From an uncultured Phascolarctobacterium sp. (lineage in GTDB: Bacteria > Bacillota > Negativicutes > Acidaminococcales > Acidaminococcaceae): 64,000 bases of DNA. The stretch's first letter is position 1; every line of letters begins with the position of its first letter. The translations under genes were made by a program, and so were the position numbers. The DNA lies in NCBI GenBank assembly GCA_949285135.1, contig CASDXO010000006.1, positions 114,639-178,638 of the forward strand, given 5' to 3'. Of this stretch, positions 7,181 to 15,340 are shown piece by piece. The notes beneath the pieces were generated by a model. It did not search any database and was not told the origin of the DNA. It saw only the letters and a program-made list of their open reading frames with translations.

Positions 7181-8063
7181 TAGCAGAGGTAATGCTTCGT
7201 TAGTGCTGCTGTCAACAGCACTGATGCTTTTGGTAATTGCGCAGCTTTTTTTTCTTTATGTTGGACGGGAATATGAAAGACATCTCCAGTATCTTCGTGC
7301 TGAACAGTTAAGATTGCTTTGCTTTTCGGCTATGGAAAGCCTTACAGGAAAAACTGTTCGCGCAGGCAGTAAACAGTGGTTTAAAACAGTGCTTTACCCG
7401 GGAGAAATGGAAGCCTGCGTCAGCAGTACACTGACTGTCAGTGATGATCAGTGTGTAAGCTGTCTGGAAGTGCAGGCAGAATGTAACAGTGAGAGGCAGC
7501 TGCTGCGGCAGGTAAAATTTTCCTTGCCGAAATTACTGCAACAGGAAGCTGCCCAATGTGGAATTATCAGCAGTACGGAAGTTGTGGGCGCAGAGTTTTT
7601 GCCTCAGGGAACACTATATACGGGCGGCAGGGAAGTAATATTTCCCAGAGCAAAAGACTGTGCCTGGCAGGCTGTTACCGAGCTGCCTATGGATGTATTG
7701 CGCCTTAACGGATTATGCAGACGCTTTTATTATCTGGATGATTACAGAGGTGTTTCCTTTAACAGCGGCATGAAAATATATGGCAGCGGACTTATTGCTG
7801 CCGAGGGAAGCATTACGATAGCAGATGGCTGTGAATTTACTGATGATGTCATCCTTTTTTCAGAGCAGAAAATAAAAATAGGGAGAAATGTTAAGCTGCC
7901 GCATGCCTTGTTGCTGGCAAAAAAAGGAATCAGTGTGGGCAGCGGCTGCCGGATCGGAGGCGTGCTGCTGAGTGGCGGCAGGATTGAATTTACTGGTTCT
8001 GTTGATTTTTCGCATGATGAAAACCTTGTAGCGGGGTTTACATCTGTTTATTACATTTTATAA
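7173..8063 (+). CDS. GspK/PilX-like protein with a bactofilin-like beta-helix tail
   Basis: A 296-residue protein. It opens with a class III-like membrane helix (GNASLVLLSTALMLLVIAQLFF) without an obvious Glu+5, as in PilX/GspK-type tip proteins. Residues about 190-290 form short repeats such as GLIAAEGSITIADGCEF, DVILFSEQKIKIGRNVKL and GISVGSGCRIGG, the six-residue-rung pattern of bactofilin or hexapeptide beta helices. This fusion would place a rigid beta-helix at the end of the pseudopilus. The function is unknown. It is the last gene of the operon before the terminator. Confidence 0.6.
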   Translation: MNSSRGNASLVLLSTALMLLVIAQLFFLYVGREYERHLQYLRAEQLRLLCFSAMESLTGKTVRAGSKQWFKTVLYPGEMEACVSSTLTVSDDQCVSCLEVQAECNSERQLLRQVKFSLPKLLQQEAAQCGIISSTEVVGAEFLPQGTLYTGGREVIFPRAKDCAWQAVTELPMDVLRLNGLCRRFYYLDDYRGVSFNSGMKIYGSGLIAAEGSITIADGCEFTDDVILFSEQKIKIGRNVKLPHALLLAKKGISVGSGCRIGGVLLSGGRIEFTGSVDFSHDENLVAGFTSVYYIL

Positions 8064-8072
8064 CCTCAAAAT

Positions 8073-8104
8073 AAAAAGCTCTCCGCCATGCGGAGAGCTT
8101 TTTT
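8073..8104. terminator. Bidirectional terminator between the pseudopilin operon and the phosphoesterase
   Basis: AAAAAGCTCTCCGC, loop CAT, GCGGAGAGCTTTTTT: perfect stem with T-runs on both strands. Confidence 0.93.
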
Positions 8105-8795
8105 ACAGTATCTGATACAGTTTAAAATGCTGCGTATCGCAGGAGACAAGCTTATAACGGACGTCCGTACGCATACCTTCATACACGGAAATGTGGTTTT
8201 CACCGTGTATGTGGCCGTACACACAGTCGGTGACCGGGTATTTTTCCAGCAGGTCAGTAAAAAGATTATGCTCACTTTCTGCAAAAAGAGGCGGATAGTG
8301 AAACACGCAGATGATTTTTTCTGCCTGCTGTGCACGTGCTGCCTGCAGAGAAAGTTCCAGACGAATGCTTTCGCGTTGATAAATTTTCTGATCCTCCTGC
8401 GTAAAGCTGTCGGAGGATGGCAGTATCCATCCGCGGGTACCGCAGATAGCTGTATTGCCGTACATCAGACAATTATTTTGCAAAAACAGAAAGTTGTTTT
8501 CAGTAAATTGCTGCATTTTTTTCAGACTGGTCCACCAGTAGTCATGGTTGCCTCGCAGCAGAATTTTGCTGCCTGGCAGAGCGGCAAGCCACTGCAGGTC
8601 GCTTTTGGCTTCTTCCAGCTGCAGCGCCCAGGATATATCACCGCAGATGATGACAATATCATCATCAGTAACAGTCTGCAGCCAGTTTGCCCGTACTTTG
8701 TCTTTATGCCCTGCCCAATGCTCACCAAAAATTTCCATGGGTTTGCTGGGAGGATCTCCTGAAAGGTGTAAATCACCGATAGCATAAATGTGCAT
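8103..8795 (-). CDS. Metallophosphoesterase
   Basis: A 230-residue calcineurin-like phosphoesterase. The metal-binding motifs are in order: GDLHL (7-11), GDISW (51-55), GNHDYWW (80-86), a His in VFHYPP (about 164-169), and GHIHG (about 193-197). The two-metal centre hydrolyses phosphomonoesters or diesters; the natural substrate is not evident. It stands alone, converging on the pseudopilin operon. Confidence 0.9.
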   Translation of the reverse strand: MHIYAIGDLHLSGDPPSKPMEIFGEHWAGHKDKVRANWLQTVTDDDIVIICGDISWALQLEEAKSDLQWLAALPGSKILLRGNHDYWWTSLKKMQQFTENNFLFLQNNCLMYGNTAICGTRGWILPSSDSFTQEDQKIYQRESIRLELSLQAARAQQAEKIICVFHYPPLFAESEHNLFTDLLEKYPVTDCVYGHIHGENHISVYEGMRTDVRYKLVSCDTQHFKLYQIL

Positions 8796-8899
8796 AGGTA
8801 CCTCTTAATTATGATTATTCTTACAATTAATATTATCATAAATTTTCAGCACTGATAGCTATGGCAGAGAAAAAATTGTAAAGAATATTTAAAAGCAGA

Positions 8900-8933
8900 A
8901 AATAAGCCGGATTTTTATCCCGGCTTATTTTTA
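8900..8933 (-). terminator. Terminator of the amt-PII gene
   Basis: AATAAGCCGGGATAAAAATCCGGCTTATTTT on the minus strand, about 10 bases after the stop codon. Confidence 0.85.
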
Positions 8934-8942
8934 ATAAAGTCA

Positions 8943-10619
8943 TCAGTTTTTGCCATTCTCTAAAGGCAGATCCTGCAGGGCATCAAAACCGTTTTCACCG
9001 GTTCTTATTTTAACTACGTCTTCCACATCATAGATGAAGATTTTACCATCGCCGTATTTACCGGTATAAAGAATTTTCTTGGCTGTGTTGACAACCGTTT
9101 CCACAGGCAGAGCGGAGACAACCAGCTCTACTTTGACTTTAGGCAGCAGGTAGGCAGCTACTTCGGCGCCACGATACATTTCTGTTCTGCCTTTTTGAAT
9201 GCCATAACCGAGGACTTTTGTAACCGTCATGCCGGTAACACCGAGTTTGTCCAAGGCCGTTTTAAGTGCTTCAAACCGATTTTGAGAAGTTATAATGACT
9301 ACTTTGGTCATTTTCACCTTGCCTTTGCCGGAAGAGGTGTTTGCAAAGGTGACCGGCTGGAAGGAGTCGCTGCGTGAGTGCGGCAGGTATTCCGTTACGG
9401 GCATAAAGTCAGCGTAGCTGCTGGCAAGTCCGTGTTCTTCCATATCAAGACCGGCAATCTCCTCCTGAGGAGCTACGCGCAGGCCGATAGTTTTATCCAG
9501 CAGCATGAAAATGATGGTCATGGCGATAAAAACATACAGGGCGACAGCGATAATGCCGGTCAGCTGGACTTGCAGCAGGGCGGCAGAACCACTGTAGAAA
9601 AGGCCGCCGTTTTCAGCGAAGAGTCCGACGCAGGCAGTACCGAAAGCGCCGCAGACGCCATGGACGGATATGGCTCCGACCGGGTCGTCTATCTTTAGTT
9701 TCTGGTCAAAAAATTCTACTGCCATAACAACTAAGATGCCCGCCAGAGTACCAATACAGAAAGAACCTGCAATACTTACCATATCGCAGCCGGCGGTGAT
9801 GCCAACAAGTCCTGCCAAAGCGCCGTTCAGTGTCATGGAAACATCGGGCCGTCCGTATCTGACCCAGGTGTAGAACATGGTGGCAGTAGCACCTGCTGCT
9901 GCCGCCATATTGGTAGTAACAAAGATTTTGGACATGGACAGCAGAGCGGTGTCGCCGGTAGCGCAGGCAGTGGAACAGCCGTTGAAACCGAACCAGCCAA
10001 ACCACAGCAGGAAGACTCCTAAGGCACCGAGAGTAAGACTGTGCCCGGGAATGGCGTTGACGGTGCCGTCCGCATTATATTTGCCGATACGCGGCCCCAG
10101 CATTTTGGCTCCTATAAGTGCAGCAATGCCGCCAACCATATGAACGGCAGCAGAACCGGCAAAGTCGTGGAAGCCAAGCTGAGATAACCAGCCGCCACCC
10201 CAGATCCAGTGGCCGGAAATTGGATAGACAAGTGCGCTGATAACGATGCTGTAAATGCAGTAAACGGAAAATTTAGTGCGCTCGGCCATGGCGCCGGAAA
10301 CTATTGTTGCTGCTGTAGCACAGAAGACGGTCTGAAAAATGATAAAGGCCATGGACGGAATGGCAGAACCGTAATCGTTGAGAATGCAAAAGTCGGGTAT
10401 ACCTGTAATGCCCTTAAAATCATTGCCGAACATCAGACCGAATCCTATTACCCAGAAAACGATGGAGCCAAGAGCAAGATCCATAAAATTTTTCATAACA
10501 ATATTACCGGCATTTTTGGCTCTGGTAAAACCAGTTTCTACCATAGCAAAACCAGGTTGCATGGCGAAAACCATGAAAGCCCCGATAAGTACCCAGATGG
10601 TATCTGTTGCAGAATACAT
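8943..10619 (-). CDS. amtB: Ammonium transporter fused to a PII signalling protein
   Basis: A 558-residue fusion. Residues 1-405 are an Amt/MEP channel with about 11 membrane segments (MVETGFTRAKNAGNIVMKN, the twin pore histidines in the GSAAVHMVGG and SVHGVCGAFG stretches). From about 436 a complete PII domain follows (MTKVVIITSQNRFEALK..., GYGIQKGRTEMYRGAE in the T-loop, KYGDGKIFIYDVEDVVKIRTGE). The T-loop tyrosine modified in enteric PII (Tyr51) is Val here, so uridylylation at that site is excluded. The start at 10619 has AGGAGGG upstream. A second ATG at 9311, with AAGGTG 3 bases before it, opens exactly at the PII domain and may also yield free PII. It follows the glutamine synthetase gene, separated by a terminator. 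Confidence 0.93.
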   Translation of the reverse strand: MYSATDTIWVLIGAFMVFAMQPGFAMVETGFTRAKNAGNIVMKNFMDLALGSIVFWVIGFGLMFGNDFKGITGIPDFCILNDYGSAIPSMAFIIFQTVFCATAATIVSGAMAERTKFSVYCIYSIVISALVYPISGHWIWGGGWLSQLGFHDFAGSAAVHMVGGIAALIGAKMLGPRIGKYNADGTVNAIPGHSLTLGALGVFLLWFGWFGFNGCSTACATGDTALLSMSKIFVTTNMAAAAGATATMFYTWVRYGRPDVSMTLNGALAGLVGITAGCDMVSIAGSFCIGTLAGILVVMAVEFFDQKLKIDDPVGAISVHGVCGAFGTACVGLFAENGGLFYSGSAALLQVQLTGIIAVALYVFIAMTIIFMLLDKTIGLRVAPQEEIAGLDMEEHGLASSYADFMPVTEYLPHSRSDSFQPVTFANTSSGKGKVKMTKVVIITSQNRFEALKTALDKLGVTGMTVTKVLGYGIQKGRTEMYRGAEVAAYLLPKVKVELVVSALPVETVVNTAKKILYTGKYGDGKIFIYDVEDVVKIRTGENGFDALQDLPLENGKN

Positions 10620-10646
10620 CTTCAAATCCCTCCTAAAATTGACTGT

Positions 10647-10683
10647 AAAAAAAGAGAGGTACATCCTGAAAGGATGCACCTCG
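10647..10683 (-). terminator. Terminator between glnN and amt-PII
   Basis: On the minus strand GAGGTGCATCC-TTTC-GGATGTACCTC is followed by CTCTTTTTTT. Some readthrough presumably feeds amt-PII, for which no separate promoter is evident. Confidence 0.8.
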
Positions 10684-10703
10684 TTGTGCAAAATATGTAT
10701 TTA

Positions 10704-12791
10704 TCAGTCGTTAACACCAAAAAGCAATTCTCCGTAAGTTGGGTAAGGCAGATATTTTTCACCCAGCAATGCTTCTGCTTTATCAGTTACTGTACGCAGC
10801 TCTTGCATGATAGCAAGCACACTGTCGTGATAGAAGTAAGCAGCTTCCTGGCTGGAGCTGATAGCGGCCGCTGTTGACAGGGCTGTCTCCAGCTTTTCTG
10901 CAGCTGCATAGATTTCACTGCTGCTGGCAGAAATTTTTTCTGCCAGCATGCTTTCAAAACCGGCAGAGATGCCTGCTGCTTTTTTATCCAGTGCAGCCGA
11001 AACCAAATCGCTTGTATAGGTGTTAATCGCAGGCAGAATATCCTTGTAGAGCATTTCCAGCATGGTGGAGGCCTCAATTTTTAAAACAGTGCAGTAGTTT
11101 TCCAGCAGTATTTCTACACGTGAGTGAATTTCAGCAGCAGTAAAGATACCATGCTTGGTAAACAGAGCAATATTTTTCTTGTCCGCAAGGTGCGGCAGAG
11201 CCTCGGGAGTAGACTTGAGGTTGAGCAGGCCGCGTTTTTGGGCCTCCTGAACCCATTCGTCCGTATAGCCGTTGCCATTGAAAATAATGCGTTTATGGGT
11301 CAGATAGGTTTCGCGTACCAGTGTGTAAACAGCTTTTTCTATATCCTCGGCCTGCTCCAGCTGATCAGCAAAGCTGTCCAGTTCTTCTGCTACGATAGTA
11401 TTCAGAACGATGTTGGGGCCGGAGATGGAAAACATGCTGCCGGGCATACGGAATTCAAACTTGTTGCCGGTAAAGGCAAAGGGGGAAGTCCTGTTCCTGT
11501 CGGTGTTGTCCTTGACTAAGGCCGGAATAGTGTTATCGCTGACCTTCATATAAGTGACAGGAGTGCTGTCATAGGGCTTGTCGGCAGCTATTGCTTCTAA
11601 AATAGCGGTAAGCTCTGTGCCGAGAAATACTGAAACGATTGCAGGAGGCGCTTCGTTAGCACCCAGACGGTGGTCATTGCCGGCACTGGCGACTGAGATG
11701 CGCAGCAGATCCTGATATTCGTCTACGGCTTTTATGATAGCGGTCAAAAAGAGCAGGAAACGAATGTTTTTGTAGGGGTCCTTGCCGGGGTCAAGCAGAT
11801 TCAGACCTTCTGCAGTGCTTAAGGACCAGTTGTTATGTTTGCCGCTGCCATTTACTCCGGCAAAAGGTTTTTCGTGCAGCAGACATACCAGACCATGACG
11901 GAGGGCAATGCGTTTCATAAATTCCATCGTCAGCTGGTTATGATCGGCGGCTACATTGGTTGAGGTAAAGATGGGAGCCAGTTCGTGCTGGGCCGGAGCG
12001 ACTTCGTTATGTTCTGTTTTGGCCAGTACGCCCAGTTTCCACAGTTCTTCGTCCAGTTCTTTCATAAACGCCATGACGCGGGGCTTAATCATCCCGAAAT
12101 AATGGTCATCCAGTTCCTGACCACGTGGAGATTTAGCTCCGAACAGGGTACGACCGGTGTAGACGAGATCCTTACGCTTTTCCCACATTTTTTTATCAAC
12201 CAGGAAATATTCCTGCTCGGGGCCAACGGTACTGGTTACTTTGCCAGTATTAATGCCCAAAAGTTTCAGAATGCGGCAGGAGGCTTTGCTGACTGCTGCC
12301 ATGGAGCGTAGCAGCGGTGTTTTTTTATCTAATACTTCGCCTGTGTAGGAGCAGAAAGCAGTAGGAATACACAGGCAGTCATCTTTAATGAAAGCATAGG
12401 AGGTAGGATCCCAGGCAGTATAGCCGCGGGCTTCAAAAGTAGCACGCAATCCGCCGGAAGGAAAACTTGAGGCATCCGGTTCACCCTGGATAAGCTCCTT
12501 GCCGGAAAAATCCATGATAGCGCGTCCTTCTGCTGTAGGAGCAATAAAGCTTTCATGTTTTTCAGCGGTGATGCCCGTCATGGGCTGGAACCAGTGAGAA
12601 AAGTGGGTTGCGCCATGTTCCAGTGCCCAGTCTTTCATGGCATTGGCAATAACATTGGCCATGGCCAGGTCCAGAGGATGGTTTTCCAGTACAGCTTCCT
12701 TGAAAGCCTTGTAAGTAGCTGTTGGCAGACGGTCTTTCATTACTGTCTCGTTAAATACCAGACTGCCGAAAAGTTTTGGTACATCTTTCAT
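10704..12791 (-). CDS. glnN: Glutamine synthetase type III
   Basis: A 695-residue enzyme of the large GSIII class that joins ammonia to glutamate with ATP. Characteristic segments are FSHWFQPMTGITAEKHESF near residue 65-85, VGPEQEYFLVDKK (metal-binding Glu) near 190, AKTEHNEVAPAQHELAPIF near 260-280, and GSGKHNNWS near 315 (ammonium/glutamate site). GSIII proteins form dodecamers and lack the adenylylation site of GSI. It is the first gene of a minus-strand nitrogen block with amt-PII. The ATG has GGGAGG upstream and lies behind a leader with a terminator-like hairpin, suggesting attenuation. Confidence 0.95.
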   Translation of the reverse strand: MKDVPKLFGSLVFNETVMKDRLPTATYKAFKEAVLENHPLDLAMANVIANAMKDWALEHGATHFSHWFQPMTGITAEKHESFIAPTAEGRAIMDFSGKELIQGEPDASSFPSGGLRATFEARGYTAWDPTSYAFIKDDCLCIPTAFCSYTGEVLDKKTPLLRSMAAVSKASCRILKLLGINTGKVTSTVGPEQEYFLVDKKMWEKRKDLVYTGRTLFGAKSPRGQELDDHYFGMIKPRVMAFMKELDEELWKLGVLAKTEHNEVAPAQHELAPIFTSTNVAADHNQLTMEFMKRIALRHGLVCLLHEKPFAGVNGSGKHNNWSLSTAEGLNLLDPGKDPYKNIRFLLFLTAIIKAVDEYQDLLRISVASAGNDHRLGANEAPPAIVSVFLGTELTAILEAIAADKPYDSTPVTYMKVSDNTIPALVKDNTDRNRTSPFAFTGNKFEFRMPGSMFSISGPNIVLNTIVAEELDSFADQLEQAEDIEKAVYTLVRETYLTHKRIIFNGNGYTDEWVQEAQKRGLLNLKSTPEALPHLADKKNIALFTKHGIFTAAEIHSRVEILLENYCTVLKIEASTMLEMLYKDILPAINTYTSDLVSAALDKKAAGISAGFESMLAEKISASSSEIYAAAEKLETALSTAAAISSSQEAAYFYHDSVLAIMQELRTVTDKAEALLGEKYLPYPTYGELLFGVND

Positions 12792-12847
12792 AATAAAAAC
12801 CTCCCTTATGGTGTGTGGGTATTGTTTTTATTCCCCTCAGAATAAAA

Positions 12848-12904
12848 CAAAAAAGCAACAACGGGTTTCAGATAGGTTTACTATCCAACAACCACGTTGT
12901 TGCT
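12848..12904 (-). promoter_or_regulatory. Terminator-like leader hairpin upstream of glutamine synthetase
   Basis: On the minus strand GCAACAACG pairs with CGTTGTTGC, enclosing smaller helices (GGATAG/CTATC), and is followed directly by TTTTTTGTTTT. It lies between the promoter at 12912-12940 and the start codon at 12791, so it is transcribed at the very 5' end of the mRNA. This is the arrangement of a transcription attenuator. No known glutamine riboswitch consensus was recognised. Confidence 0.65.
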
Positions 12905-12911
12905 TATGCTC

Positions 12912-12940
12912 ATTATAAGAACAAAGAGCTGTTTTGTAAA
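12912..12940 (-). promoter_or_regulatory. Promoter of the glutamine synthetase gene
   Basis: On the minus strand TTTACA (12935-12940), a 17 bp spacer and a perfect TATAAT (12912-12917). The start site would be near 12905, at the foot of the leader hairpin. The rest of the 343-base gap up to 13134 is AT-rich, with TGTAA repeats near 12975-13000 and no gene visible. Confidence 0.75.
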
Positions 12941-13134
12941 GAGAAAAAGATACAGAAATAAAAGTTTTATTATTGTAAAAATTGTAAAAATTACAAAAAC
13001 GTGAAGTTGCGGTGCAGCAAGCAGGCGCACAGAGGAAGAAGGCAAATATATAGGCTTAATGGCAGGAAAAATATTATACGTATAGAATATTTTTATAGTT
13101 AGCTGTCTGAATTATTTACAAACGGAGGATAAAA

Positions 13135-13806
13135 ATGACCTCAGGAATTATAGTACAGAAAAACGGACTTTTTGCTTTGCGTATCGTAGGTTGCTGCGGG
13201 CAATTTACTGCGGCTGAACTTCTAACACTTGGAAAATTGGCGCAGCAGTTTGGCAAGGGCTGCGTTACTGCTACAAGCAGAGGTACGATGGAGCTGGAAG
13301 GTATCAGTGAGGCGGAGCTGGAGCCTGCCGTAGCGGCAGTTAAAGAAGCAGGTCTGCGATTGGGTGGCACCGGTGCTACGGTACGTGCTGTTGTTGCCTG
13401 TAAAGGCACAAGCTGCCGCAGAGGCATGTTTGATGTTCATGCTATGGCCAGCAGTCTGGACAGACAGTTTTATGGGCAGGACGTGCCGAAGAAGTTTAAA
13501 ATTGGTGTGTTTGGCTGCATCAACAGCCTGGGCAAAGCTATGGCGCAGGATGTAGGCATCATGCCTTCTTTTACCAGCCCGGGTTATTTTGAGCTCTATG
13601 TAGGCGGACTTTCCGGCAGCCGGCCGGCACGAGGAAGGCATATTGCCGTACCATTACCGCAGGAAAAGATTGCAGACGCCGTCAGGTTCATTATTGAGCT
13701 TTATTGCCAGCAGGGAAAATATCCTCAGCGACTGCGGGCGGTGCTTGACGGTAAGCCGGATTTGTGGGAGCAGATAGAAAGATATTGTCGGCAGCTTGCC
13801 GGGTAA
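13135..13806 (+). CDS. Sulfite/nitrite reductase-like protein with incomplete iron-sulfur ligands
   Basis: A 223-residue single-unit protein with the ferredoxin-like half domain (RIVGCCGQFTAAEL, TSRGTMELEGI) and siroheme/4Fe-4S half domain of the nitrite/sulfite reductase family. The expected C-X5-C plus C-X3-C ligand set is altered: Cys89 and Cys94 are four residues apart, Cys128 is present, and the fourth position is Leu132 (GCINSL). It is much smaller than true assimilatory enzymes. It may be a degenerate or alternative-cluster member. It is followed 30 bases later by an [FeFe]-hydrogenase-like gene, probably in the same transcript. Confidence 0.75.
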   Translation: MTSGIIVQKNGLFALRIVGCCGQFTAAELLTLGKLAQQFGKGCVTATSRGTMELEGISEAELEPAVAAVKEAGLRLGGTGATVRAVVACKGTSCRRGMFDVHAMASSLDRQFYGQDVPKKFKIGVFGCINSLGKAMAQDVGIMPSFTSPGYFELYVGGLSGSRPARGRHIAVPLPQEKIADAVRFIIELYCQQGKYPQRLRAVLDGKPDLWEQIERYCRQLAG

Positions 13807-13836
13807 TATTTAAAATTATTGGAGGAGGATAACACC

Positions 13837-15291
13837 ATGGAGCTTACCGCAGTAGTGCAGCTGCGCAGAATGGTGCTGGAGCACCTGGCGCGTTATACGT
13901 GGAATGATGAGCTGCCGGAGCATGTATATGACATCTTACAGGAAGTGCGTGAAGATACTCCCAGGTATCGTTGCTGTGTCTACAAAGAACGTGCCGTACT
14001 GAAAAACCGTATTAATATGGCTCTTGGGCAGACTTGTAATCTGAATATTATTGAAGCGGCCAAGCTGACTTTAAATGAGCCGGAAAGAAAGGATTTGCCG
14101 GTCATCGATGTACTGCCGGTTGCCTGTGACCAGTGTCCTATAGAAACATATTTTGTCAGTGATGCCTGCAGGCATTGCATTACGCACAAATGTATGGATA
14201 ACTGCCCGAAAAAGGCAATCAGCTTATATCAGAACAGGGCCTTTATCGACCGCACTAAATGTGTGGAATGCGGACGCTGTAAGGCTGTATGCCCGTATGG
14301 CGCTATTTTGGAAATCCGCAGGCCTTGCGTACGTGCCTGTGCGCTGGGAGCAGTCAGTGTAAATGAGGATAAAAAAGCTGTCATCGACCATGAAAAATGT
14401 GTAGAATGCGGAGCCTGCCGCAGTGCCTGCCCGTTTGGCGCCATTGATGAGCGCAGTAATATTGTGCGTGTCATTATGGAGATTAAAAAAGGTAGGCAGG
14501 TAATTGCTATGGTTGCTCCATCAGCTGTAGGACAGTTTGGGTTTAAGGTGGAGACCGGCCAGTTTTACAGTGCTTTGAAGGCGGCCGGCTTTGCCGATGT
14601 GGTAGAAGTTGCCGTAGGTGCTGATATTACCAGTGTGAAAGAGGCAGAAGAATATCTGGAAAAGGTTCCGGAAAAGCAGCAGGTAATGACCAGTTCCTGC
14701 TGTCCGGCTTTTGTTAATCTTATTCGCAAGCATGTTCCGGCAATGGCGGATAAGATTTCTGAGACTACTTCGCCGATGGTATCTTGCGGGCAGCTGGTTA
14801 AGAGGCTGCATCCGGAGGCTCTGACAGTATTTATCGGGCCCTGTATTGCCAAAAAATCAGAAGGCAGACAGCATGACGATGTAATTGACTACGTTATGAC
14901 TTTTGAAGAAATAGACTGTATGCTCAAGGGCAAGGATATCAGTATTGAAAATCAGCCTGCAGAAGCATATGAACGTGACGGCTCCAGACTGGGTCTTGGT
15001 TTTCCGCTGTATGCCGGTGTTACGGCAGCGGTAAAGGCTACGGTGGAAGCTAAAGGCGGGCAGGTTGAACAGGCGCATTACGCTGCCGGATTAGATGCTT
15101 GCCGCCGTGATTTGGAAAGTGTAAGCAAGGGAAATTTGGCATGCAGTTATTTTGAAGGTATGGCCTGTCCTAACGGCTGCATTGACGGACCTGGCGCAAT
15201 GGCTGATTTCAGAATCAGTAAGGTGGCATTGACTAAATATGCTGCGGCCGCACCCGTACAGCAGGCTGTGGACGATAAACATACGAAATAA
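13837..15291 (+). CDS. [FeFe]-hydrogenase-like protein (group B type)
   Basis: A 484-residue protein. An N-terminal region with a CDQCPIE...CRHCITHKCMDNCP cluster is followed by two ferredoxin-like motifs (CVECGRCKAVCP and CVECGACRSACP). The C-terminal H-cluster domain carries all three signatures: TSSCCPAFV (L1), FIGPCIAKKSE (L2) and EGMACPNGCIDGPG (L3). TSCCPAF rather than TSCCPGW points to group B enzymes. It should react with protons/H2 using ferredoxin. The ATG at 13837 is favoured because GGAGGAGG lies 9 bases before it. Maturation genes are not in the window. Confidence 0.87.
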   Translation: MELTAVVQLRRMVLEHLARYTWNDELPEHVYDILQEVREDTPRYRCCVYKERAVLKNRINMALGQTCNLNIIEAAKLTLNEPERKDLPVIDVLPVACDQCPIETYFVSDACRHCITHKCMDNCPKKAISLYQNRAFIDRTKCVECGRCKAVCPYGAILEIRRPCVRACALGAVSVNEDKKAVIDHEKCVECGACRSACPFGAIDERSNIVRVIMEIKKGRQVIAMVAPSAVGQFGFKVETGQFYSALKAAGFADVVEVAVGADITSVKEAEEYLEKVPEKQQVMTSSCCPAFVNLIRKHVPAMADKISETTSPMVSCGQLVKRLHPEALTVFIGPCIAKKSEGRQHDDVIDYVMTFEEIDCMLKGKDISIENQPAEAYERDGSRLGLGFPLYAGVTAAVKATVEAKGGQVEQAHYAAGLDACRRDLESVSKGNLACSYFEGMACPNGCIDGPGAMADFRISKVALTKYAAAAPVQQAVDDKHTK

Positions 15292-15304
15292 GGCTGCGAT
15301 AAGC

Positions 15305-15340
15305 ATAAGCTCCTGATACATATGTATCAGGAGCTTATTT
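15305..15340. terminator. Bidirectional terminator between the hydrogenase-like gene and the LysR gene
   Basis: ATAAGCTCCTGATAC / GTATCAGGAGCTTAT is a perfect palindromic stem with flanking A- and T-rich ends. Confidence 0.88.

Noticed and set aside
12848..12904. Glutamine riboswitch
   Set aside because: The conserved core sequences of known glnA or downstream-peptide RNAs are not recognisable; recorded only as a terminator-like leader.
12970..13000. TnrA/GlnR-type site (TGTNA-N7-TNACA) in the glutamine synthetase upstream region
   Set aside because: TGTAA and TTACA repeats occur in an AT-rich stretch but none has the required spacing, and they lie upstream of a well-placed promoter.
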